Positions 17,786-27,700 of a stretch of 64,000 nucleotides of DNA are shown one piece after another (the stretch's first letter is position 1; each line of letters opens with the position of its first letter). The position numbers and the translations under genes were made by a program. The DNA comes from Saprospiraceae bacterium. GTDB lineage: Bacteria > Bacteroidota > Bacteroidia > Chitinophagales > Saprospiraceae. The notes under the pieces were generated by a model, which was not told the DNA's origin, did no database searches, and saw only the letters and a list, made by a program, of their open reading frames with translations. The stretch spans positions 1-64,000 of the forward strand of contig JADKGD010000007.1 in the NCBI GenBank assembly GCA_016717145.1, given 5' to 3'.

Positions 17786-18367
17786 ATGCACGATATTGAA
17801 CCATGGCACGGTTGGCGGGACGAATATTCAGCTGAATCAGACAAAAAATCACCATTTTTCGGTCGTAAGTATGATGAATTTACGTTTTCTAATAAAATTT
17901 ATAACTATTTTATACACCCGCAGTGGGATTTTTTTGGTTCTGAAACTTTATTTGGTAAGATATTATACGTGGACTACAAAAGGCACTTTGCTCTGATAGA
18001 ATTAATAGGTGAATGGAATGACTGTATAACAAATGATAGTATGTTTTTGAAACGTGACCTTGCAGATATTCTGATAAAGCACAATATTTCCAGATTTGTT
18101 GTACTTTGCGATAATGTCCTGAATTTTCACGGTGATGATGATAGTTATTACGAAGAATGGTATGAAGATATAAGAGATGACGATGGATGGATTTGCCTTG
18201 TTAATACATTTGATCATGTCAGTTCGGAAATGAAGAAGTACAGACTTTATAATTATTTACATTTTGGACCTGAATTCAATGCCATAAATTGGAGAACAAA
18301 AAAACCGGCTTTTATTATTGACGAAATAGAAGACATTTTGAACAATAGCCAAAAAAATCTTTTATGA
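17786..18367 (+). CDS. Conserved acidic protein of unknown function next to era
   Basis: A 193-residue cytoplasmic protein rich in aromatic and acidic residues (PWHGWRDEY, YFIHPQWDFFGS, NFHGDDDSYYEEWYED). I recall similar proteins in other Bacteroidota, but no function is known. Its stop overlaps the era start by 4 bases (ATGA, 18364-18367), which implies translational coupling and perhaps a role in ribosome maturation with Era. That role is inference. Confidence 0.7.
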   Translation: MHDIEPWHGWRDEYSAESDKKSPFFGRKYDEFTFSNKIYNYFIHPQWDFFGSETLFGKILYVDYKRHFALIELIGEWNDCITNDSMFLKRDLADILIKHNISRFVVLCDNVLNFHGDDDSYYEEWYEDIRDDDGWICLVNTFDHVSSEMKKYRLYNYLHFGPEFNAINWRTKKPAFIIDEIEDILNNSQKNLL

Positions 18368-19263
18368 CCATACACAAATCAGGATTTGTAAATATTATTG
18401 GTAATCCGAATGTAGGTAAATCAACCTTGATGAATGCCCTGGTAGGCGAAAAAATGTCTATAATAACCAGCAAACCTCAGACTACACGGCATAGGATTTT
18501 TGGTCTTTTAAGCGAGGAAGATTATCAGGTAGTTTTTTCGGACACTCCTGGCATCATTGACAACCCAAGTTATGGCATGCAATCCTCGATGAATAAATTT
18601 GCATTCTCCTCATTTGAAGATGCGGACATAATACTTTTTGTGACGGACATTTATGAAAAATATACCGGTGAAGAACCTGTCATCAAAGCCATAAATAACG
18701 CCACCGTTCCTAAGTATCTGATTGTTAATAAAATCGATTTGGACAAGGACAATAAAGCTGCTGAGGCTGCAAAATTCTGGGATAATATTATAGACTTTAA
18801 TGAAACATTTTTTATTTCTGCTGACCAAAAAACCAATACAGACGAACTATTAAATAAAATTCTTATAGACCTGCCGGAAGGTCCGCCTTACTACCCAAAA
18901 GACGAATTATCAGACAAAACGGAACGGTTTTTTGTGTCCGAAATCATTAGGGAAAAAATTCTGATGCTTTATAAACAGGAAGTTCCATACTCTTGTGAAG
19001 TTTCAATATCCAGGTTCAAAGAAGAAATGAGAAACGATGCACCTCTGCTTATGATCTATGCCGATATTTATGTGGATAGAAAAACCCAAAAACCTATTAT
19101 CATAGGAAAGAACGGTGATGCCATAAAAAAACTTGGTATTGCGGCCAGGGAAGAAATCGAAAGTTTTTTTGGAAAACATATATATCTTGATTTAAATGTC
19201 AAAATAAAAGAAAACTGGAGAAACGATGATCGTATGCTTAAACATTTTGGTTATGAAGACTAA
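18364..19263 (+). CDS. era: GTPase Era
   Basis: A 299-residue GTPase, the usual length for Era, which binds 16S rRNA during 30S subunit maturation. The G motifs are in order: GNPNVGKS (13-20), TTRH switch I, DTPG (G3), and NKID (G4). The C-terminal KH domain has the IIGKNGDAIKKLG RNA-binding loop. The start ATG overlaps the upstream stop codon. Confidence 0.97.
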   Translation: MTIHKSGFVNIIGNPNVGKSTLMNALVGEKMSIITSKPQTTRHRIFGLLSEEDYQVVFSDTPGIIDNPSYGMQSSMNKFAFSSFEDADIILFVTDIYEKYTGEEPVIKAINNATVPKYLIVNKIDLDKDNKAAEAAKFWDNIIDFNETFFISADQKTNTDELLNKILIDLPEGPPYYPKDELSDKTERFFVSEIIREKILMLYKQEVPYSCEVSISRFKEEMRNDAPLLMIYADIYVDRKTQKPIIIGKNGDAIKKLGIAAREEIESFFGKHIYLDLNVKIKENWRNDDRMLKHFGYED

Positions 19264-19387
19264 ATTGTTTAGCATTCATAACGAATTGGTTATCAGAACT
19301 TAAGGTATTTATATGAGAAATATCATTTAAATTATTTTAAATTATATAATTATTTGTTTTACCTTAGTGACAATTAAAAACATTAAG

Positions 19388-19534
19388 ATGGCTAAATATA
19401 GAGTAAAATCAGCACCAAAAAGACAAGTAGAATCTGCATCAGATATTAAGGAGGAAAAAAAGTTTTTTAAAGTTGCCATTATCGTGACAATAATCTTATT
19501 GGCGTTGGTATATCTTGTATATAGTAATATGTAA
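19388..19534 (+). CDS. Small single-pass membrane protein (48 aa)
   Basis: An open frame of 48 codons from ATG 19388. The product has a basic N-terminus (MAKYRVKSAPKRQVESAS), an acidic-basic linker and one strong transmembrane helix (VAIIVTIILLALVYLVY) near the end. An AGGAGG-like stretch occurs inside the gene, not before it. It lies 124 bases after era and is followed by a terminator, so it appears to be a real short gene. Function unknown. Confidence 0.65.
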   Translation: MAKYRVKSAPKRQVESASDIKEEKKFFKVAIIVTIILLALVYLVYSNM

Positions 19535-19585
19535 ATCAAGGAATTTTTATTTCTGTAAGGATAAACGAACATTCCAGATATCCTA

Positions 19586-19634
19586 AAAAGCATCGGTAAA
19601 TAACTAAGATTAATGTGTTTTTGCCGATGCTTTT
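19586..19634 (+). terminator. Stem-loop terminator after the 48-aa gene
   Basis: AAAAGCATCGG (19586-19596) pairs perfectly with CCGATGCTTTT (19624-19634), with a 27-base loop, and the 3' arm ends in T4. The arm could lengthen by a few more pairs. The long loop makes it a slightly unusual intrinsic terminator; a structured RNA end is also possible. Confidence 0.65.
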
Positions 19635-20089
19635 GTATGTTATAATGATTCGTACCATAAATTGAAAAAAGTAATTTGGGAATCAAAGGTCATAGTGCAT
19701 TATTTCTTCAATCATCTTACTTTTTGTTTCTACAGATTTTAGAAATCTTTTGCATTTATCTCATTCCATTTTTTGATAAGTCTGGTATTAATAATGTAAA
19801 AGGAAAAAGATATTTATTGTTACTACAAAAATAATGTCCTGTAGTTAACATCAGTTATGCATCCGGAAGTATCATTTGACAAAACGAATACATCAATTAT
19901 AAAACGGCTATAAAGTGTTTAAATAATTTATTTAATTTGCTTTTTTTAAAACTACAATGTAAATAATAATACAAAAACCCAGGATTGTCTTATTTGTATT
20001 ATATACATTATGCATACATTTATAAATATTTTAATCTGTAATATGAAGTATAGTTGGACCAGTTGGAAAGTATATAAAATAACAGAGTA
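19635..20089. other. Intergenic region before the sensor kinase
   Basis: About 450 AT-rich bases. I see no gene, tRNA or strong hairpin. It must hold the promoter of the LytS-like kinase gene, but no clear TTTG/TAnnTTTG pair stands out. Confidence 0.5.
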
Positions 20090-21919
20090 ATGAGAAAAAA
20101 ATTCACAATTGTTTTGTTGATTTTATTTACGGCAAATGTTATGGTTTGCCAAGATCAATGTAGTTGTCTTGATTTTTACATCAACAAAAAAAATAATGAG
20201 TCAGATAGTCTTATTAGCACAAAATTACTGAATAGTTCAAGTGTTATTTGTAAGGCTAAAGGATTCGAAATGAAGGCTTATTTGTTAACAGATGAACTTA
20301 AGTTAGATTCTGCAGAAATTTTTCTTAAAAAGGCTGAGCAGCTTTTCAAAAAGACACATTGTAAAGATACAGTATTACTCAATACCTATAAAATATGGGC
20401 ACAAGTCAATTATAGCAGAGCAGATTATCCAAAGGCTCAGGAATATAGTCTTAAAATGGTGGCATGTGCTGAAGCCGCAGGAAAATATTATGATCAGGCA
20501 AAAGGCTATACCATGATTGCCCAATTATTTAATCAAACAAATCAGGCAGAAAGGGGAATCGTTTATATTAGGAAAGCAATCAAACTACTTCCTAAACTTA
20601 GTGAAAAAGAAAAATATAGTATAATTTATTTTATCTCAATAAGGTATTTGTGGTATTATCAAGACACAGATATTATTTCTGCATTGGATACATCAGAGTT
20701 TTATTGTAAGGAATACTTAACATGGTCCAAGAATAGAAAAGAAAAAAATAGGATATATCAGGCTTTTAATACTTTACAGGGCATTGCATACGAAAGGGGA
20801 GAATTTGGGAAAGCCCTCACCTTGCTTGATAGCTCTTATCAATATATGGGTGAAAATAATAATGAAATTCAGTTGTATTACAGTGATAAAGCTGATATCA
20901 TGATGGAACTCAAAAAATATGAGGAAGCGCAAAAATACGCTGAATCTGCCTTAAAATTTGCTTTGATGAATAAAAACCCTTCTTATATTGCAGATATATA
21001 TAAATTGTTGGAAAGTATTTCAGTAAAAAAAAGAGATTTCAAAAAGGCTTATGAGATGTGTAAGATGCATCATGCCATAAATGATAGTATCAGAACAGTG
21101 GATAAAACGGAAGCTGTAACTGAATTGGAGAAAAAATATAATCAAGCCAAAAATGAAAGTATTATTAAAGATTTAGATAAAAAAAAGCAATTGTATTTGT
21201 TATTGGCTTTGACAGGCTTATTCGTTGTACTTGCCATAAGTTTTTATTTGAGACAACAAAAACTTAAACACAAGCAAGATATTCTTTTGACCGAACAAAG
21301 ACTTAACAGAGCCAGAATGAATCCTCATTTCTTTTTTAATGCCCTTACAAGTCTTCAAAAATTTGCTTTAAGTGATAATGATGGTAAAGAACTGGCCAGC
21401 AATCTGTCTAAATTCAGCAATCTTATGCGTGAAACCCTTGAAAGTACCTATAAAGAATACGTAACTATCGAAGAGGAAATCGATTTTTTGTCTGAGTATC
21501 TTGAAGTTCAGAAAATAAGATTCCCTAAAACATTTAGCTATGATATCTCTGCAAATTCCAAAATGGAAGTAGATGATATATTGATACCATCTATGATTTT
21601 ACAACCATTCGTAGAGAATAGTATAGAACATGGGTTTTCAGGAATTGATTATTCCGGTCATGTTGACATTAACTTCAAAGTTTCAGGAAAAGAAATCATA
21701 ATTGAAATAAGTGATAATGGCATTGGCTTGTTGACATCATATAAAACTGATAATGAGCATATCAGCCGTGCGAGTCAGATCATTAAAGACAGGATATATC
21801 TTTTGAATATCAAACTTAAGACAAAAGCAGGTTTCAACATTGACAATAATAAAGACGGAAAAGGTGCAGTTGTAAAAATTCACTTACCTTTATTGTATAA
21901 AAGCAATCAACACTCGTGA
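20090..21919 (+). CDS. LytS-type sensor histidine kinase with TPR repeats
   Basis: A 609-residue membrane kinase. A signal peptide (MRKKFTIVLLILFTANVMVCQ) is followed by a periplasmic TPR-like region (residues about 25-345), a coiled segment, one transmembrane helix near 370-388, and a His_kinase (LytS/YehU type) domain. The phosphorylated His is 413 in MNPHFFFNALTSLQKF, and the ATP-binding N box is PFVENSIEHGFS. The periplasmic repeats probably sense a protein or peptide signal. Its stop overlaps the response regulator start, so the two form a classic pair. Confidence 0.9.
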   Translation: MRKKFTIVLLILFTANVMVCQDQCSCLDFYINKKNNESDSLISTKLLNSSSVICKAKGFEMKAYLLTDELKLDSAEIFLKKAEQLFKKTHCKDTVLLNTYKIWAQVNYSRADYPKAQEYSLKMVACAEAAGKYYDQAKGYTMIAQLFNQTNQAERGIVYIRKAIKLLPKLSEKEKYSIIYFISIRYLWYYQDTDIISALDTSEFYCKEYLTWSKNRKEKNRIYQAFNTLQGIAYERGEFGKALTLLDSSYQYMGENNNEIQLYYSDKADIMMELKKYEEAQKYAESALKFALMNKNPSYIADIYKLLESISVKKRDFKKAYEMCKMHHAINDSIRTVDKTEAVTELEKKYNQAKNESIIKDLDKKKQLYLLLALTGLFVVLAISFYLRQQKLKHKQDILLTEQRLNRARMNPHFFFNALTSLQKFALSDNDGKELASNLSKFSNLMRETLESTYKEYVTIEEEIDFLSEYLEVQKIRFPKTFSYDISANSKMEVDDILIPSMILQPFVENSIEHGFSGIDYSGHVDINFKVSGKEIIIEISDNGIGLLTSYKTDNEHISRASQIIKDRIYLLNIKLKTKAGFNIDNNKDGKGAVVKIHLPLLYKSNQHS

Positions 21920-22665
21920 AAATTTTAATCATCGACAATGAGCCTGAGATCAGGGCCATTTTGAAAAAAATGATCTTTTTGTGGTCAAACGACGATTTTG
22001 TAGTGGAAGAGGCTAATGGTGTTGTCACCGGACTTGCAAAAATTAAATCCTTCATACCTGACATTGTAATGTTGGACGTAGAGATGGATGACGGTTCGGG
22101 GTTTGACCTCTTAAGACAACTTACTAATCCGCGATTTCAGCTGATTTTTACTACAGCCCATAATAAATATGCGGTGCAGGCTTTCAAATTTAGTGCCATA
22201 GATTATTTGCTTAAACCTATTGACCCAAATGAACTAGCCATTAGTCTGGAAAAAGCATCTTCCAATATTTTGGAAAACACATTGCAAAAACAACTCTCTG
22301 TTATGATGGAACAGTTGACTGAAAAAAAGCCGAAAGAAGCACAGATTGTACTAAAAGACATTGATAAGACCTATTTTGTCCGCATAAGTGACATCCTATA
22401 TTGTGAAGCTGAGGGTTCTTACACTAAGTTTTATTTAACAGACACAGAACCAATATTTGTTTCACGCAATTTAAGAACCTATGAAGAAATATTAGCCCCT
22501 GCAGGCTTTATTCGCACACATCATTCATGCCTGGTCAATCCCAACAAAATAAAAATTTACGACCGTAAAACCGATTGTGGTACCTTAATACTTGAAGGCG
22601 GCCACGTTCTTCCGGTAGCGCAAAGAAAAAAAGAATTTGTACTGCAGTTTTTAGAAAAGAGATGA
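21916..22665 (+). CDS. LytTR family response regulator
   Basis: A 249-residue regulator. The receiver domain has Asp 54 as phosphoacceptor (VMLDVEMDDGSG), the Thr switch in TTAHNKYAVQAF, and Lys in LLKP. A LytTR DNA-binding domain follows at about 145-245 (YCEAEGSYTKFYLTD and RTHHSCLVNP). Translation starts at GTG 21916, which overlaps the kinase stop codon (GTGA). It is the cognate partner of the kinase; target genes are not evident. Confidence 0.93.
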   Translation: MKILIIDNEPEIRAILKKMIFLWSNDDFVVEEANGVVTGLAKIKSFIPDIVMLDVEMDDGSGFDLLRQLTNPRFQLIFTTAHNKYAVQAFKFSAIDYLLKPIDPNELAISLEKASSNILENTLQKQLSVMMEQLTEKKPKEAQIVLKDIDKTYFVRISDILYCEAEGSYTKFYLTDTEPIFVSRNLRTYEEILAPAGFIRTHHSCLVNPNKIKIYDRKTDCGTLILEGGHVLPVAQRKKEFVLQFLEKR

Positions 22666-22881
22666 TTAAAATCTTATGTAAAGTCAATCACTGCAATAGG
22701 AATAATAATGTTGTCTTTGCCGATTTGTCTTTGTCCTGAAGCATTTGTTGCTGGATAATTTAAAAAAGACATCACTTACAAAATACTTCTGACCATATAT
22801 CAAATCTAAAAATTTTCAGGTTTTACCTGTCTTAATTTTGTTTTTGAAAACATGATTAATAAACCTTCAAAAAAAATTAAG

Positions 22882-24519
22882 ATGACAAAATTTTTAACCT
22901 TATTTACACTGGTAATATTTGTACTGGTCAATAAAACAGCGTCGGCACAGTGTGATGTACCTATTAACCAATCTCAAGTTTATTTAGTGTCTAATGCTGA
23001 ATCAAAATTTGAATGGGGCGCTGTCGCTACAGCAACAAGCTACAGGTTTCAATTAAAATTCCCCTGGGATGATTGGGCAGAAATCGATGTTATTGTACCT
23101 GCAACAACTTATAGCTTAATTGGTCTGGCACATAGCTTTCCTTTCGAATGGAGGGTAAGTGCTATCTGTGGAAATGTAGAAAGTGCTTTCAGCCCTACGC
23201 AGTCTTACACAGTACCATGTCCAATACCCACTGGGCTAAATGCCACCAATATTACTGTTAACTCGGCCGTACTGAACTGGACGCCTTTTCAGGGGTACAA
23301 TACTTATACCGCGGGCTTCGTGCTGGGATATAGAATTGCAAACTCCAATGCTCCCTGGATATCACTTGGCAGCACCTCGTTATTTACTAAAAACATAAGT
23401 GGCTTACAGTCCAATACAACTTATGAATGGTGCGTAAATACGAGCTGCACCTACTTTAATAGCAGTCCCGTGATCTCAACTTTTACAACTTCATCAGGCT
23501 GTGGACTACCAGTTAATCTTAGGATATCCTCTACTACATCAGTCCAAAACAGAGTGATTTGGGATGCTGTAAATGGTGCTCTAAGTTACACGGTGCAATA
23601 CAAAAAAAACAGCCAGACAAATTGGACTTCTGCCAATTCGTCCTTTAACAATCTACTTATCACGGGGCTTGATCCTGAAACATTATATGACTGGAAAGTA
23701 CAAGCCAATTGTTCTAACGGAAGTGGTGTTTTCTCAACCCCAAGTCAGTTTCATACCTATTCGTTAATTTGCAATTCATATGGGGTGAACACAAATGAGT
23801 GGATAGACTTATTTAGTCTCGGAACAATATCAAGAGCGTCCGGAAAAGATGTTGGGGGATACTTAAATTCTAATCAAAGTACTGATCTCGTCATCGGATC
23901 GTCAGTCAATTCCGGACAACTCAGTGCAGGATTTATTCCCGGTTTCACCTATGGCGAAAGATTTGTCATTTATATTGACTTCAATAGAAATGGTAATTTT
24001 GCAGATCCCGGAGAGTTGGTTCTTTCACCATTAAGCACCAATAATGGGGGCACTTACAATTTCTCTATTTCAATTCCTTCAACTGTCACTCCGGGTCCGA
24101 CCAAACTAAAGGTCGTTATGAGGCGCGGGGGCGGAACATACACACCATGCGCTCAAGGCGTCAGGGGTGAAGTTGAAGATTATTTGGTCAATATTGTCAC
24201 TTCTTCCAATATGATTTCGGACGATGGAAATGTACAAGCCATGGAATATGAATTGGAGACTCGGAGCAGACAAATAGATCAAAAAGATATCAGTATTTCC
24301 CCAAATCCAAGTAACGGAATATTCAACATATCCCTTGATCAAAAATTAAAAGTCAACAATTACAAAGTGTTAAATGCGTTAAATGGCATCTTGTTTTCAG
24401 CAAATTTGAATGCTTCAGGTTTTGAGCTCGATCTAAGTCCTTATGCAAACGGAATTTATCATCTGTTATTAACCGACATAAATGGGAAGTCGAGTATAGT
24501 AAGACTAATTAAAATGTAG
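22882..24519 (+). CDS. Secreted fibronectin III/GEVED protein with T9SS sorting signal
   Basis: A protein of about 545 residues. After a signal peptide (FLTLFTLVIFVLVNKTASAQ) come three fibronectin type III-like repeats, each opening with a Cys-Pro or Cys-Gly-Leu pattern. A GEVED domain follows near residues 350-440 (IYIDFNRNGNFADPGELVL to GEVEDYLV). The end has a type IX secretion sorting domain (ISPNPSNGIFNISL to KSSIVRLIKM), so it should be exported across the outer membrane. The ATG at 22882 gives the best signal peptide; the frame is open to ATG 22852. An intrinsic terminator follows. Confidence 0.88.
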   Translation: MTKFLTLFTLVIFVLVNKTASAQCDVPINQSQVYLVSNAESKFEWGAVATATSYRFQLKFPWDDWAEIDVIVPATTYSLIGLAHSFPFEWRVSAICGNVESAFSPTQSYTVPCPIPTGLNATNITVNSAVLNWTPFQGYNTYTAGFVLGYRIANSNAPWISLGSTSLFTKNISGLQSNTTYEWCVNTSCTYFNSSPVISTFTTSSGCGLPVNLRISSTTSVQNRVIWDAVNGALSYTVQYKKNSQTNWTSANSSFNNLLITGLDPETLYDWKVQANCSNGSGVFSTPSQFHTYSLICNSYGVNTNEWIDLFSLGTISRASGKDVGGYLNSNQSTDLVIGSSVNSGQLSAGFIPGFTYGERFVIYIDFNRNGNFADPGELVLSPLSTNNGGTYNFSISIPSTVTPGPTKLKVVMRRGGGTYTPCAQGVRGEVEDYLVNIVTSSNMISDDGNVQAMEYELETRSRQIDQKDISISPNPSNGIFNISLDQKLKVNNYKVLNALNGILFSANLNASGFELDLSPYANGIYHLLLTDINGKSSIVRLIKM

Positions 24520-24581
24520 GGTCATTATGTTTGATATCTTATTATATCCGGAAATATCATGATGGATTAAAATGAGATATT

Positions 24582-24617
24582 ATCCCTGATAACGAAGTAG
24601 GTTGTCAGGGATTTTTT
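24582..24617 (+). terminator. Intrinsic terminator after the GEVED protein
   Basis: ATCCCTGATAAC (24582-24593) pairs with GTTGTCAGGGAT (24601-24612), a 12-bp stem with one G-T wobble and a 7-base loop, followed by TTTTTA. It lies between the two convergent secreted-protein genes and faces the plus strand. Confidence 0.85.
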
Positions 24618-24716
24618 ATTTGATAAAAACTAATTGATTGAACTGTCAAAAAAGTTAAAGAGCGATGAATCAGTTCATTTATAAACCATAATAATAGTAA
24701 AGCACTATAAAATAAA

Positions 24717-27700
24717 TTACCAATCTGTATGTTTTACAAATCTCATCGTATTAATTTGGTTACCCATTTCACAAGTTAGATTATAGACACCCGAAGGAAT
24801 TGACCTTACTTCGATAGCCATTTTATTGTTTATAATCCTATCCAGACCCGGCAAATTGAAAACAGTTCCGGTTTCGTCAAAAATACGCACTTTCCCAACT
24901 TTGAATGAGGTATGAAAAGTGACATATAGCATGGAAACAACCGGATTGGGATATAGCTCTAAGGTTAGGGCATCATTTGTTTCTTCTGTTGCCACAGCAC
25001 GTGTTACAGTCCACTCCGGACTATTAAAAATACATCCATTGGCATCAGTTATCAGCAGGCTGTACGATCCGGTTTCAGTGATGGTAATATCTTCAGTTTC
25101 AACATTGATGGCTGTCCCATCCTTTGACCACACATATGTATATGGTTTTGTGCCTCCTTCAAACAAAAGATTAATGAATGCAGGAACGGCATTGCTGACG
25201 ATTAAATTTGATGAATCAATTTTTAACAAAAAAGTATCCGGTTCAATGATATTAAATTGTTTTGTTTCTACACAATTATTTGCATCCTGTGCCATGATGG
25301 TATAACTACCTGCCACAAGGTTTGAAATTTGTGACGAATTGATATTTGTATTCCACAATAAACTAAAGGGAACAGTTCCTCCTTTAATAAAGGTAGTAAT
25401 ACTACCTGTCGAATCATTAGGACAGGATACATGCGCTACATTGCCTGTAATACTTATTTCATCAGGTTGTGTGATTTCTATAGCCGATTCACTAGTGCAT
25501 CCTAAATGATCAGTTATGGTCAAGAAATATCCGCCTGCAGGCAAATTATTTAGTACTTCAGTTGTTTGTCCATTTGACCAGGCATAAGTATAAGGTGCTT
25601 CTCCGCCAACTGCAGAAATAGAAATCAAGCCTGTGCTATCAGCATGACAAAGCGGGGCTTGTACCAAATGATTAGATAATATCTGAGATTGTTGGCTTAT
25701 TGTTACCTCTCTGGTGAGTTCACAACCTGAACCATCAGAAATGGTTACCTGATAATTACCTGCTTTTAAGGAGGCATTTAATAATTCGGTGTAACCATTT
25801 GACCATGCTACCTGATAAGGAGCAAGTCCTCCAGAAATTTGCAAGGAAGCCTGACCATCATTACTCCCAAAACATGAAGCGTCATTTTTTGAAACTTCAG
25901 CAATCACAGTACATCCAAAATCAGTGCAACTTTGGGCTTTTATCAGTGCTGATGCAACACATCCATCTGTGTCTTTCGCTTGTATTGTATATGATTCACC
26001 TCCCTGAGCAGGTGCAAGGATTCCAAGCCCATCAAAGGTATATCCCCCACTACCACCTACTGCTGCCGGAGTAAATTTAACTGCACCTTTACTGACACAT
26101 TCCTGACCAACATCAAGCGTAATTTGCTGCCACAAAGGATAATTATCCTGAATCTCAAAACAAATGCTTCCTGATTTAAAGCCTGTTTGCGTTTTTTTAG
26201 ATCCGATTTGTACATAATATTTCTTTCCGGCAATGAGTCCATCTATCCGACTATATCCCTGGCAAAAATGAGATTGTTTATCACAAAATATGGAATTTAG
26301 TGCATTACAATTACCTTCATATATAGATAAAATATGTTCAAAATCAACTTTTGTCCTAAAATATGCAGAAGTTTTTGTAGCAATAAAAGAAAACCAGACA
26401 TCATTATCAATGTACACATCACACGATGGTTTTGCACCTGAAAACGCTGCACCATTATTAGAAACAGACGTACATAAGCCATTCATGATGACTGGAAGCG
26501 CCAGATTACAATTTTGGTATTCAGCTATTTCTTCAGTCTTTTGCGAAATCTCACCGCACATATGACCTTCTAAAGTAGAAAAATAACCACTCACCTGAAT
26601 GTAATAAGTTTGATTTGCCACTACACCATTTAACAGCATGCTTTGCCCGGAATAATCGGATACAAGCTCATTCAAACTGTCACAAGTTCCCGAAAAAACA
26701 GAAATGGCATCTGCAAAATCAGCCTGACTATTAAATAAATAATTTCCATCGGTCAAAGGTGTAAATGTATACCAAACATCAGCCCGTGAGCGTATATTTT
26801 TTGTTGGTAGTGGCCCTTCAAAGTCTGCTTTAATATTCTGATTGTTTGTACATTGTGTATTCAGGACTAGAGGAATGGCATTCAAACAACGATCGCTAGC
26901 TGGTGTAGGAGTCAAATCTGACTCAGGAATCACAGTTATACAACCAGCGCCTTTCTCCAAACCAAATTCTGATTTTTTACCTGATATCCTGATAATATAA
27001 GATGAAGTACCATCAGATTCCAAAAACAAATTCTCACCTTCAAAACCATACTCGTCCCTATTTTTAGTAGCCAATAATTCCAAATTTGAACAATCTCCTT
27101 TAAATAATTCAATTTGGTCATTGAATGCAGATAAAGTTTTAATATGGTAATTATTTGCAGGAACATTGGAAAACTGATAATACAAATATCCAATATTAGT
27201 GGAGTCAACAGCAACATTGATGTCATCACTACTAAGCGCATTATAATTGTCAAAGGGCAAACAAACACCATCAGGCAAGAGGGACGATGCCTTAGCACAA
27301 CGATCATTTAATGAACCCTTTCCTATTACTTTAACATTATCAAACCCCACCCACCACGCAAAACCTCCATCATTGTATTCCCAAACAAGCCTTATTTTTT
27401 CTGATCTGAATGCAGATAAATCGATGGTATCTTTTTTTGACTTGGTCACTTCAGGTCCACCAAAATCTCCCGTATAAATTTTAACGGGCAATAATTCCTT
27501 TCCATTATCGACAAATAATTGAAGGTATTCATTTTTTTCATAAAATCTAAAAATCAAGTCGTACGTCAACCTGTATTCTGCAAAGGAAGCAGCATCAAAC
27601 TCAGGACTGGATATTTGAATCTTAGATAAAGGCGCGGCTTCGCCAAGGATATCATCATTAAAATAAACAAAACAACTGCCATCTATTGATTTACCATCAT

